A DNA stretch of 64,000 nt from the NCBI GenBank assembly GCA_964397565.1, contig CAYNJC010000010.1, positions 1 through 64,000 of the forward strand, in the 5' to 3' direction. The notes under the pieces are model-generated. The model was not told the origin of the DNA. It made no database searches and saw only the letters and a program-made list of their open reading frames with translations. Positions 8,901 to 16,146 of the stretch are shown here, one piece after another (positions within the stretch are counted from its first letter, which is position 1; every line of letters begins with the position of its first letter). The position numbers and the translations under genes were made by a program. The stretch is from JAPLST01 sp964397565. GTDB taxonomy: Bacteria; Auribacterota; UBA3054; JAPLST01.

Positions 8901-10897
8901 ACGATCGTATTTTTGGCTATGCGACGTTGTTGCCAAATTGGACCTTCGAGCTGTTCCTCGAACACGTTTTGCCAGAGGACCGCGCGGAGGTGGATCGGAG
9001 TTTCCGCGCGGCGATCGCGGCGCAGTCTGACTGGAACTTTGAGTGCCGCATCCGCCGTGCCGATGGCGCCGTGCGCTGGATTCAGGCCAGGGGCGGTCAT
9101 GAGCAGAATGCGGAAGGCAAACCCCGGTGGATGTCAGGTCTCGTGCAGGACATCACCGAACGCAAACAGCTGGAAGCATATGCAGAAATGGGCCGGGAAG
9201 TCCTGCGGATCCTCAACGAACCGGGTGATTTGCAGGATGCCATCCAGCGCGTCCTTGCCGCCTTGAAGACGCGCACCGGGTTCGCTGCCGTGGGCATTCG
9301 CCTGCACGACGGGGAAGACTTTCCGTATTTTGCCCAAGACGGCTTCTCCGAGGATTTTCTGCTGACGGAAAACACGCTGATCGCGCGGGCCGCGAATGGC
9401 GGTCTGTGCCGGGACACCGACGGCAAGATCAGTCTGGAATGTACCTGCGGCCTGGTCATTGCCGGCAAGACCGATCCGGCCGATGCGCTCTTTACACGGG
9501 GAGGCAGTTTCTGGACGAACGATTCCTTGCCCTTGCTCAGCCTTCCGCCCGAGCAGGATCCTCGCTATCATCCCCGCAACCAATGCATCCATCAAGGCTA
9601 TGCTTCTGTGGCCCTGGTGCCGATTCGAACCCAGGATGGGATTGTTGGTCTGATCCAGTTTAACGACCGGCGTCAAGGCTGTTTCTCCCTCGCAAGGGTT
9701 GAACTCCTGGAAGGCATCGCCGCGCACATCGGCGCGGCGTTGATGCGCAAGCGGGCGGAGGCCGAACTACAGAAAATGCAGAAGCTCCAGAGTGTTGGCG
9801 CGCTGGCGGGCGGGATTGCGCATGATTTCAACAATATCCTGCTGGGCTTGTTTGGGAACATCTCCCTGGCCAAAGATGAACTGGCCCAGGATCATCCCAG
9901 TTACGCGTCGCTTGAAGAAGCGGAAAAGTCCATGAGCCGGGCCATTCGCCTGACCAAACAATTGTTGACCTTTGCCAAGGGCGGTGCGCCGGTCAAGGAG
10001 GACGTCAACCTGGGGGCGCTGGTCGAGGAAATCGCGCGGTTCGACCTTTCCGGCAGCAATGTCAAGCTCGTGTATCAGCAAGCTGAAGACTTGTGGCTGG
10101 CGGAAGCGGACAAGGGGCAGATCCAGCAGGTCATCTCCAACATTACGATCAATGCCCGCCAGACCATGCCCAATGGCGGGTGCCTGTATATCACCCTGGA
10201 AAATGCGGAAGTCCTCGCGGCGGCCGTACTCGGTCTCCCGCCGGGGAACTATGTCAGGGTCAGCATGCGGGATGAAGGCGCCGGCATAGACCCAAAGGTG
10301 CTGGACCGGATTTTCGACCCCTATTTCACCACCAAGCAGACTGGCAGCGGGTTGGGTCTGGCAACCGCCTACTCCATCATCCACAAACACGGCGGCCACA
10401 TCGGCGTTGTTTCGGAACTGGGCAAAGGCACCACCTTTACGTTCTATCTGCCGGCTTCTGCGTCCCCGTCACAGGCGGAACTCCAGCCGCCGGCCGCGGC
10501 AGATTCGCTCCTGCATCGCCCCGCCAACATTCTGGTAATGGATGACGATGAAATGATCTGCGGCCTTGTAGCGAAAATGCTGAGCCGCTGCGGATTCTCG
10601 GTTGCCACCGCCCCCGGCGGCCAGGAGGCCATTGCGATGTACCAACAGGCGCGGGAAGCCGGCGCGCCGTTTGATGTGGTCATTATGGATCTAACCATTC
10701 CCGGCGGTATCGGCGGCAAGGAAGCGATCAAGGATCTGCTGGCGCTTGACCCCCAAGCCAAGGTCATTGTCTCCAGCGGCTACGCCGGTGATCCGGTGCT
10801 GGCCAACTATGCCGACTATGGCTTCAAAGGCATCGCCGCCAAACCTTACACCCAAAGCGAGCTGCGGGAAGTCTTGGCGCGGGTCTTGCAAGGATGA
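5930..10897 (+). CDS. Giant hybrid histidine kinase (TM region, Cache-like, 4 PAS, GAF, HK, receiver)
   Basis: 1655 residues. The start at 5930 overlaps the previous stop (ATGA) and has GGAGG four bases upstream; an upstream open stretch to 5804 lies inside the preceding gene and is not used. Residues 1-230 hold about six membrane helices; a further pair (about 243-265 and 537-558) encloses a Cache-like extracytoplasmic domain. PAS domains begin near 584, 704, 832 and 960; a GAF domain with a Cys cluster (ECTCG) spans about 1090-1275. HisKA has His1298 (GGIAHDFNN), the HATPase ends near 1505 and the receiver has Asp1587 (VIMDLTIPG) and Lys in AAKPYT. It is divergent from the two upstream kinases, so it is not part of their recent duplication. 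Ligand unknown. Confidence 0.93.
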   Translation: MKKAVMHDAHNSTPRLAAHRTGLGVLLFYSILAAGIATVAIGLLALLGWVLGLPWLASFGANLIPMAPRSAVLFVMYGVAICLRARTPVRRRTFWISVAVGCLGALVALLLFVLGCLNMQWSVEHIGLNAIRTVGGAAVGHMSLVTAFCFLLASVSFLASLSRSATRPWRAALTLGAAGVLLGLCLVFLLASCFGVPLLYGGTFIPPALNTSLAFAIMGLALLALAARPATKLFGESPAGDSKTVFAFILIFTLLAAGIVTTGYIYYRYSAQRYRVEVERQLSAIAALKVGELTRYRNECLSDAALFFKNPSFSGLVRSYFALPPDTNAPLPAVLDWLGKLQNKCQYDQVRLLDTQCVTRLSVPGGLRPSNADTVRVATEVLRSGQIVLQDFYRHAYNHRVYLQVLVPILDEQAANRPLGVLVLRIDPESHLYPFIRRWPTPSPTAETLLIRREGNEVVFLNELRFQTNTALNLRAPLSRTTMPAVQAALGREGIMDGIDYRGVPVVAVTRTIPDSPWWLVARVDAAEVYAPVKARLWQVVILVAALLFGAGSSVAALWRQQLVRFYKGQTEAAAALRESEAKFRALFENMAAACCLDEIVYEDGNPVDYRVLDINPSFARITGISRSQAVGALATQLYGPEKPPFFDIYVKVAETGEPASFESYFPPIGKHLHVTASCPAKGRFSTVFTDITERKRAEEELQETQNLLNEVGRIARIGGWKMNLITRKATWTLGTYDIVGIAPGEPIPGPDEHVDYYLPEYRPLVVEAMRALIEDDKPLNFEAQLRTAKGNVKWCHAIAKVVREGGKAVEVYGTFQDITERKRAEEELQFRNVLLSTQQETSLDGILVVDESARILSYNRRFVEMWGLPAKLVEDGLDEPVLQFVAAQVAEPRSFVQCVEYLYEHRQAISRDELNLADGRVFDRYSAPMFGADAHYYGRVWYFRDITEHRRAEVALRKNEACLSIALETSHTGAWDLNLLDHTAQRTLLHDRIFGYATLLPNWTFELFLEHVLPEDRAEVDRSFRAAIAAQSDWNFECRIRRADGAVRWIQARGGHEQNAEGKPRWMSGLVQDITERKQLEAYAEMGREVLRILNEPGDLQDAIQRVLAALKTRTGFAAVGIRLHDGEDFPYFAQDGFSEDFLLTENTLIARAANGGLCRDTDGKISLECTCGLVIAGKTDPADALFTRGGSFWTNDSLPLLSLPPEQDPRYHPRNQCIHQGYASVALVPIRTQDGIVGLIQFNDRRQGCFSLARVELLEGIAAHIGAALMRKRAEAELQKMQKLQSVGALAGGIAHDFNNILLGLFGNISLAKDELAQDHPSYASLEEAEKSMSRAIRLTKQLLTFAKGGAPVKEDVNLGALVEEIARFDLSGSNVKLVYQQAEDLWLAEADKGQIQQVISNITINARQTMPNGGCLYITLENAEVLAAAVLGLPPGNYVRVSMRDEGAGIDPKVLDRIFDPYFTTKQTGSGLGLATAYSIIHKHGGHIGVVSELGKGTTFTFYLPASASPSQAELQPPAAADSLLHRPANILVMDDDEMICGLVAKMLSRCGFSVATAPGGQEAIAMYQQAREAGAPFDVVIMDLTIPGGIGGKEAIKDLLALDPQAKVIVSSGYAGDPVLANYADYGFKGIAAKPYTQSELREVLARVLQG

Positions 10898-10909
10898 CGC
10901 AAAGAATAC

Positions 10910-11299
10910 GGTTCAGGGTTCAGGAGAGTGTGATGACTGAGCGGACGCACAGGGCACCTGACCCCTGTTGAATATCCAATATTGAACACTCAATATCCAA
11001 TGATGAAGGAAAGACCACAGAAAGGAATGAGGAACCGCGAATGAACGCGAATCAGGAAAAGACATTGGCGAGTATTCGCGGTTAATATTTGGCTGTTTCT
11101 CTATCCCCTCCTTGGACGTTGGACATTCCTTGTTCGTTATTGGATATTCCGCTGCCTCTTCCTCCTGAACCCTGATGAATATCCAATATCGAACGCTCAA
11201 CATCCAAGGGCGAAGTATCTGCGCAGAACTTCATCATTGGTCATTCCTTGCTGGATATTCGATATTCGTATTCCCCGACCCTGAACCCTGAACCCTAGA
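10910..11299. repeat. Nested arrays of exact 7-bp words in inverted arrangement
   Basis: The 456-bp gap between convergent genes is made largely of heptamers. GGTCAG-type words (GGTTCAG twice at 10910-10923) face CCCTGAA words (11279-11292). Inside, six consecutive heptads starting GAATATC at 10970-11011 face TTGGACG/TTGGATA words at 11112-11146; a second set (GAATATC from 11177; TTCATCA to TTCGTAT ending 11271) repeats the same head-to-head layout. The middle (11012-11111) is a short unique segment with two GCGAAT words. No gene is visible. The period of seven is exact over tens of bases while the words themselves vary. Confidence 0.8.
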
Positions 11300-11353
11300 A
11301 CATGTCGTTGGTGGCGGCGGGGCACTGTTACGGCGGCACGCCGGAGCGGGGTA

Positions 11354-12076
11354 CTACCAGCCGAAATAGCGCAGGGTGCCGATGATCCAGTCTTCTTTGA
11401 GGAAATCAATCCGGCCGGTCAACAGCGAAATGCGCGCCATGACGGTGTAGCCGAACGACGCGCCAAAGCCGAGCATCAGATACGCCACGCCCAGCCGTGA
11501 GGTCGCGCGCGAAAACGCGTCGGTTTTCTTGAACGAAAAGAAAAAGTAGTACAGCACGCACAGCACGCCGACGACCAATGACGTATTGCCCAGCGTGGCA
11601 ATCCAGTTTATTTGCGCCCATTGCACGCGTTCGCCTTGGAATACAACGAGCGGCACCAAGGTTGCCTTGGTCTGTTCAAAAATGAAGGTCTGGATCCCAA
11701 GCGGAATGCCCATGCCGGTGCCGATGCCGATCAAGTACGCCATCGGAAAGCGCGAGAGCCAGGCCTGCTTGCGGCTGAAACGCGACAAGAACAGGACGCC
11801 GAGACAGAGCGAGAGCAGCATGTAGGCAGCCCAGACCCAATCTTGTGTTGATTGCGCGGGCAGGGTGGCGATGAACTTTTGAAACGGCACGACCAGTTTG
11901 GGATAAAAGCCGTTCCAGAATGTCAACACGATGCCGATCCCAACACTGCCGCCGACAAAAATCGCTTCCGTCAGGCGATACAGAACATTATCGCGAAACA
12001 AAAAGGAAAAGACGCACAGCGAGAGCACCGCTGCCAGCCATACGCCGATCAAATCCATAAAGGTTTCAGGCGCCAT
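11354..12076 (-). CDS. Multi-pass membrane protein of the MutL/DUF6754 cluster
   Basis: 240 residues with about six membrane helices (roughly 8-28, 38-58, 82-100, 113-130, 165-185, 195-215). The ATG at 12076 overlaps the end of the upstream gene by 11 bp, which fixes it as the last gene of the operon; an upstream extension to 12199 would lie wholly inside that gene and is rejected. No catalytic motif is visible. Genes of this type travel with DUF6754 and glutamate-mutase-L-like genes, and this one is likely a membrane subunit of the same complex. Function unknown. Confidence 0.8.
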   Translation of the reverse strand: MAPETFMDLIGVWLAAVLSLCVFSFLFRDNVLYRLTEAIFVGGSVGIGIVLTFWNGFYPKLVVPFQKFIATLPAQSTQDWVWAAYMLLSLCLGVLFLSRFSRKQAWLSRFPMAYLIGIGTGMGIPLGIQTFIFEQTKATLVPLVVFQGERVQWAQINWIATLGNTSLVVGVLCVLYYFFFSFKKTDAFSRATSRLGVAYLMLGFGASFGYTVMARISLLTGRIDFLKEDWIIGTLRYFGW

Positions 12077-13037
12077 ACCGTCTCCGCGCAAAATATTCGA
12101 TGTTGCCAACCACAATGAAGAACACCACCAGGGCGTGCGCGAACAGCTGCGCCACCATCCGGCGCACGGCCACATTGGGCTCGCCCAGCGCGATTTCATA
12201 TTCGGCCGCGCCGCGCAGCCCGGCCAGCAAGCCGGTGATCTGCTTTGATTGCAGATACGGCATGTAGCCGGAGATCGAAACGGCGGTCATGCCCATCCCA
12301 ATCATCGCCTTGTACTTGGTATTGGCGATCTGCATCCATACTTCCGGCACACCCACATAGCCGGTGATGACGACGAGATAGTCAACATCATAGTACGTTT
12401 TCACGCCGCGCATAAAGGGCATGTCGGCCAGCGCGCGCCCGCCGTAATCGGTCTCATAGGTGGCGTGCATGTCCTTGCCCATTTGCATCAAGGTATTGAA
12501 CATGTCGGGGCGGTTGCCGAGGTAGACGTAATGCGCGCCGTTGAGCTGCTCGGGGTACAAGCCGCGCGGATTCTGGGCGCAATTTTCGAGAATGCTTTTC
12601 GCCAACGGGGCGCCTTGGGCGCTGGCCGCGGCGATGCCCACCACGCGGATTCCGCGCGCAAAGGCGTGGCGCACCACCGCCTCGGCCATCGGGGTCAACT
12701 CGGCCGAAACATCCGGCGCAAAGTCGAAGGAAACCAAGATCACGCCATTCGAGTGATGGCGCGCGCGCGCCAGTTTGGCGGCGACCAGGGCGACTTCGGT
12801 TGAACTGGCCGACTGGGCGCGGAGCGTCTGCAGCTCCTGTTCCAGCGTGCGAATTTTCTCTGCCCGCTGTTGCGGCACCGCTTCCACGGCATTGAAGACG
12901 CCCAGGGTCATGTCCGACACGCGCAACGTGATCTTGCCGCGATAAAAACTGGCGTACAAGATGACGCCGAACAGCAACGCGTAGATGATCTGCCGGTAAT
13001 AGTTGCGCCAGATGGTCTCAAACAGCCGCGCGCTCAT
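12066..13037 (-). CDS. Membrane-anchored protein with large soluble domain, MutL/DUF6754 cluster
   Basis: 323 residues. One N-terminal membrane helix (about 15-33), a short coiled coil (about 55-75, EKIRTLEQELQTL), a soluble alpha/beta region (85-270) and a C-terminal hydrophobic segment (about 300-316). The ATG at 13037 overlaps the stop of the preceding gene (ATGA), so the in-frame extension to 13175 is discarded. The soluble part has repeated beta-strand/Gly patterns (GIRVVGIAAAS, DYLVVITGYVG) suggestive of a Rossmann-like fold but no nucleotide-binding signature I can name. Coupled translation on both sides shows it acts with its neighbours. Confidence 0.8.
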   Translation of the reverse strand: MSARLFETIWRNYYRQIIYALLFGVILYASFYRGKITLRVSDMTLGVFNAVEAVPQQRAEKIRTLEQELQTLRAQSASSTEVALVAAKLARARHHSNGVILVSFDFAPDVSAELTPMAEAVVRHAFARGIRVVGIAAASAQGAPLAKSILENCAQNPRGLYPEQLNGAHYVYLGNRPDMFNTLMQMGKDMHATYETDYGGRALADMPFMRGVKTYYDVDYLVVITGYVGVPEVWMQIANTKYKAMIGMGMTAVSISGYMPYLQSKQITGLLAGLRGAAEYEIALGEPNVAVRRMVAQLFAHALVVFFIVVGNIEYFARRRYGA

Positions 13038-13849
13038 TCGCCGCCTCCCAGATACGGCCGTTCGATGCCGGTCAGAATTTTGACGCCCGTTGCCAAGCCG
13101 CCAAGGGCGACGCCGATGATGATGCTGCGCTTGGCCGCGCTGTTGGGATAATCCATGATCAGTTGTTTCAACCATTCAAAGGTTGAGATGCCATTGATAT
13201 GCCCGAGCGGAATAAATTGATCGGCCGGCACCTGGCCAATAATCACGATGACGGCCGCAACCATCAGCAGGGCCGCTTCCCACGACTTGATCCGCATCGC
13301 GCGGTACGCGGCGGTCAGCATGTAAAAGGCCAGCAGGCAAAAGGTGGTTGAGACCAGCGCGACATGCACATAGGTGAAGTACCAGTCGTACAACGGCGTG
13401 CTGTTCGCGCGCAGCGGCGTGCTGACCGCGCCGACCAGCACATTGGTCATACTGCTCTGCGGATCAAAGCCAAAGAGGGTGTGCTCGACGCGCACAATCC
13501 GGGTGGTGCGCATCGAGCCCTGCGGATCTGGTTCGTATTGCGCATACTGGACATGGCTCACGGTCGGGCCCCAGGCCGGTTTCAACAAGCCGATCGTGGC
13601 AACGAACGCCGCCGTTGCCAACGTGATCATACTGAAGCCCCAGCCGGGCAGCCGGCGCTTGATCTTGTTGCCATGCATGTGCAGCAAGCTGGCCAGCCCG
13701 ATCGCCAGCGCAAAGACGCCGACAATCATCATCGAGTTGCTGATCCATTCCAAGGCGGTGTCCTGCACAAACGGGTGCGGCACAAAGAATTGCAGCAGCA
13801 TGAGGGCGCCGGACACCATACAAATCAGCATGGGCAGTTTTGCGCGCAT
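13034..13849 (-). CDS. Multi-pass membrane protein, MutL/DUF6754 cluster
   Basis: 271 residues with about six membrane helices (near 7-24, 36-56, 72-90, 158-182, 192-208, 245-262) and a polar loop of about 65 residues between the third and fourth that carries a Tyr/Asp-rich stretch and probably faces the cell exterior. Its stop codon overlaps the next start (ATGA). No enzyme motif is recognisable. Cluster membership suggests a structural subunit. Confidence 0.8.
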   Translation of the reverse strand: MRAKLPMLICMVSGALMLLQFFVPHPFVQDTALEWISNSMMIVGVFALAIGLASLLHMHGNKIKRRLPGWGFSMITLATAAFVATIGLLKPAWGPTVSHVQYAQYEPDPQGSMRTTRIVRVEHTLFGFDPQSSMTNVLVGAVSTPLRANSTPLYDWYFTYVHVALVSTTFCLLAFYMLTAAYRAMRIKSWEAALLMVAAVIVIIGQVPADQFIPLGHINGISTFEWLKQLIMDYPNSAAKRSIIIGVALGGLATGVKILTGIERPYLGGGE

Positions 13850-13877
13850 AGGCAGGCTAGATCCTGAAGGTTAAAAA

Positions 13878-13905
13878 GGTCAATGGTCAATGGCCAATGG
13901 TCACG
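13878..13905. repeat. Four tandem heptads inside the operon
   Basis: Between the DUF6754 gene and the next gene lie four consecutive 7-bp words: GGTCAAT twice, then GGCCAAT and GGTCACG. This is the same class of short-period array seen around the four-helix-bundle genes, but with no partner array or gene attached. It sits in a 58-bp intergenic gap and ends three bases before the DUF6754 stop codon. Confidence 0.75.
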
Positions 13906-13907
13906 GA

Positions 13908-14735
13908 TCAGCCGCCGGTATTGGCAAACAGATTGACAAACCATTGTGAAAACTGGCCCGGCAGACACGCGTCCACAGTCAGCAACGCGGCCCCCGCCAG
14001 CACGGCCACGATAATCACGAGCTTGGCGTAATCCTGCCCTTTCAAGCAGCCCAGCAGCAGCGGCTCGCGCGAGAGATACGCGCTGGCCGCGAATAATTCT
14101 TCGCCAATCAAGGTGTAGTCGCAGGCCACAATGAAAAACGGCACCTGATGCTCGGCGCTGGTGCCGGCAATCTGAATCGCGCCGGTGGCCGCGCCGGCTT
14201 CCGCCAAAATCAAGGATTCGGCCGCAAACGAACCCATGAAGAAATTCGCCGCCGGCTTTTCACGCACCATGATGCCGCTGACCGCCATGGCGTACGGGAA
14301 CTGCTCGCCGGTCAGATAGCAGACGTTGTCTTCCTTGTAATTCTCCGGCCGGCTCGCGCGGGTATAGCTGTTTTTCACCAATTCCTGCTGGATCGTCATC
14401 ACCACCGGATCAATGCACGGCACCAGCAGATCGGTGTCATAGTGCGCGACTTGCTCGGCGACATAGCCAAGGATGTTCATCGCCGCAATCGTGGCGACAT
14501 CGCCGGCGCCGCCGATGCCCGAGACATACAAGATCGGCTTGCCCAGCTCGGTCGCGCGGCCGATGGCTTCCTCAACCGATTCCAGCCCGGGAATGCGCCG
14601 CACAAACAAGGCCTTGCCGCGCCGGGCGTGATAAATGAAATACAAAATCAGCGCACTTAACACGACCAGCGCGATCAGGACATTCAGTTTGTCAAGATCG
14701 AACCAGGTGGCATCAATGGTGGCCATCACGTTCAT
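13908..14735 (-). CDS. DUF6754-type membrane protein
   Basis: 275 residues; a membrane helix near 18-36 and another near 235-255 flank a conserved soluble domain with YVSGIGGAGDVATIA and an ESLILAEAGAATGA segment rich in small residues. The sequence matches what I know as DUF6754, a family of unknown function found beside glutamate-mutase-L-like genes in several uncultured phyla. The domain looks like it binds a small ligand or nucleotide, but no residue can be assigned. It lies 43 bp downstream of the barrel/KOW-like gene in the same operon. Confidence 0.8.
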   Translation of the reverse strand: MNVMATIDATWFDLDKLNVLIALVVLSALILYFIYHARRGKALFVRRIPGLESVEEAIGRATELGKPILYVSGIGGAGDVATIAAMNILGYVAEQVAHYDTDLLVPCIDPVVMTIQQELVKNSYTRASRPENYKEDNVCYLTGEQFPYAMAVSGIMVREKPAANFFMGSFAAESLILAEAGAATGAIQIAGTSAEHQVPFFIVACDYTLIGEELFAASAYLSREPLLLGCLKGQDYAKLVIIVAVLAGAALLTVDACLPGQFSQWFVNLFANTGG

Positions 14736-14778
14736 AGTGGATTGTTCATCGAATATTAAACCGCATCAATGGTGACAC

Positions 14779-15900
14779 TCAAAGAGTGGCGATGACTTCA
14801 ACATTGGCGCGCGGCATGGTCGCCGCCGTGCCGTCGTCGAAGGTGACGGCCACGACACGCGCCTTGGATTCGGTCGGCAATTCGACCGGCTCGACCGGCA
14901 GCGCGCTGACCACGCCCAACATGCCGAAGTACGGCTCGCGAATCGCGCGCACCCGCGTGCCCAGGTCGAGCAACAACCGGGTCGTGCGCTCATCCACGGC
15001 ATGCGTCGCCGGCCGCGCCACAATGATCTCCGGCCGCATCACGCCGGCGCGAATCTGGGTGCGGCCGTTGACCGACGCTTTCATGCCCGCACACGCGCGC
15101 AGCAACTCGAAGGTTTTGCCCGCCATCGGGATCGTGCCGAAGCCCTCGGTGATAATCAAGGTGATGCCGAGCGTTTCATGGCCGGTAATCGCCACACCCA
15201 GCTCGTAGCCCAGCATGCGTTTCAGATCGGCATCATCGATGCCGCCGACAATCAGCGCGCGGACGCCGACGGCGCGCGCGTGCTGCACGGTCGCAAACGA
15301 CGCGAACGCGCCACCGACCACGATGCACCCGGCGTGCTGGGCCGTCAGATGTTCGGGTTTCAGTTCCTCGTGCGCGGCCTGGGTTGCCATGGCAATCGTG
15401 CCGATCGCTTCACCACCAATGCCGAAAATGCCTTGAATAAATGTACCGGTCGTCTCAATCGTGACCGACTCTTTTTCGATCCGCTCGACGACCACCCCAT
15501 CAACATAGGCGGTCACTTCGACCGGCACCGGCAGCCCGCGCAACGTCACCTGCCCGGTCACCGGCGAAATTGCCTCGATCGTGCCGGTCATGCTGGATTC
15601 GACGCGCGTCTTGAACAAGCCGAACAAGCCTTTGCTTTCGGCGACCAGCTCGCCCTTCTCAACCTGCGCGCCCTCTTTTTTCACCATAAAGCGCGGCAAC
15701 TCACCCGGCAAAATGCCGAGCATGCTGATGATATTCATCATGTCGGCCGGCCCGGGCAATTCGGTGCGCATGACGACGTGCTCCGCCGTGACGCGCGCGC
15801 CCATGCTGACCAGCACGTCACCCGCGATCGGCAAACGCCGCTCACGCCGCAACGTGGTCGCCGCCAACACTTTCAATCCTGGAGAAAAGGCGTTGCCCAT
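14779..15900 (-). CDS. Barrel-sandwich and KOW-like protein of the MutL/DUF6754 cluster
   Basis: 373 residues. Residues about 60-150 read as a barrel-sandwich hybrid of the biotinyl/RnfC type (KKEGAQVEKGELVAESKG, then TGTIEAISPVTGQV) but without a modifiable Lys-containing loop; about 155-290 is an alpha/beta region (GIFGIGGEAIGTIAMA, ALIVGGIDD); the last 45 residues look like a KOW/SH3-type beta barrel (VAVTFDDGTAATM). No membrane helix is evident, so it may be the soluble adaptor joining the MutL-like ATPase to the membrane subunits. The ATG abuts an array of AT-rich heptads at 15901 and has no Shine-Dalgarno sequence in front of it. Confidence 0.75.
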   Translation of the reverse strand: MGNAFSPGLKVLAATTLRRERRLPIAGDVLVSMGARVTAEHVVMRTELPGPADMMNIISMLGILPGELPRFMVKKEGAQVEKGELVAESKGLFGLFKTRVESSMTGTIEAISPVTGQVTLRGLPVPVEVTAYVDGVVVERIEKESVTIETTGTFIQGIFGIGGEAIGTIAMATQAAHEELKPEHLTAQHAGCIVVGGAFASFATVQHARAVGVRALIVGGIDDADLKRMLGYELGVAITGHETLGITLIITEGFGTIPMAGKTFELLRACAGMKASVNGRTQIRAGVMRPEIIVARPATHAVDERTTRLLLDLGTRVRAIREPYFGMLGVVSALPVEPVELPTESKARVVAVTFDDGTAATMPRANVEVIATL

Positions 15901-15935
15901 ACAATTTACAAATTACAAATTACAATGTACAATTT
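15901..15935. repeat. Five tandem AT-rich heptads directly upstream of a start codon
   Basis: ACAATTT, ACAAATT (twice), ACAATGT and ACAATTT follow each other without a gap, starting on the base next to the ATG of the minus-strand gene at 15900. The array occupies the place where a ribosome binding site would be. It is followed to 16018 by AT-rich sequence with no recognised feature. Confidence 0.75.
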
Positions 15936-16018
15936 GCAGAGCGGCTGCGCGTTGTTTTGGTGTAGTATTTCTTTGTTGAATTATAGTAGCATGGCTGCCC
16001 AAAATAATTGTAGACGTG

Positions 16019-16098
16019 GGACACCGCAGGTGTCCAATATGAATAGCCGTGGGTGCAACCCACGGATACGAAACAAACAATTGAACAACCCTGTAGGG
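16019..16098. repeat. Cluster of three REP-like hairpins
   Basis: Within the 246-bp gap between the MutL-like gene and the next gene of the operon are a perfect 7-bp stem with GCA loop (16019-16035, GGACACC/GGTGTCC), a perfect 8-bp stem with GCA loop (16047-16065, CCGTGGGT/ACCCACGG) and a smaller CCCT/AGGG hairpin (16089-16098). The CCGTGGG core recurs in the hairpin at 41431-41451. They resemble REP elements and might also modulate transcription within the operon; no T-run follows, so intrinsic termination is unlikely. Confidence 0.6.
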
Positions 16099-16146
16099 AT
16101 TGAATACAAGATGTGGTGGCCGCAGTTGCATGATCACGCTGCGTCA

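Noticed and set aside
10910..11299. CRISPR array
   Set aside because: Repeat units are 7 bp, drift in sequence, have no spacers of uniform length, and no cas gene is present.
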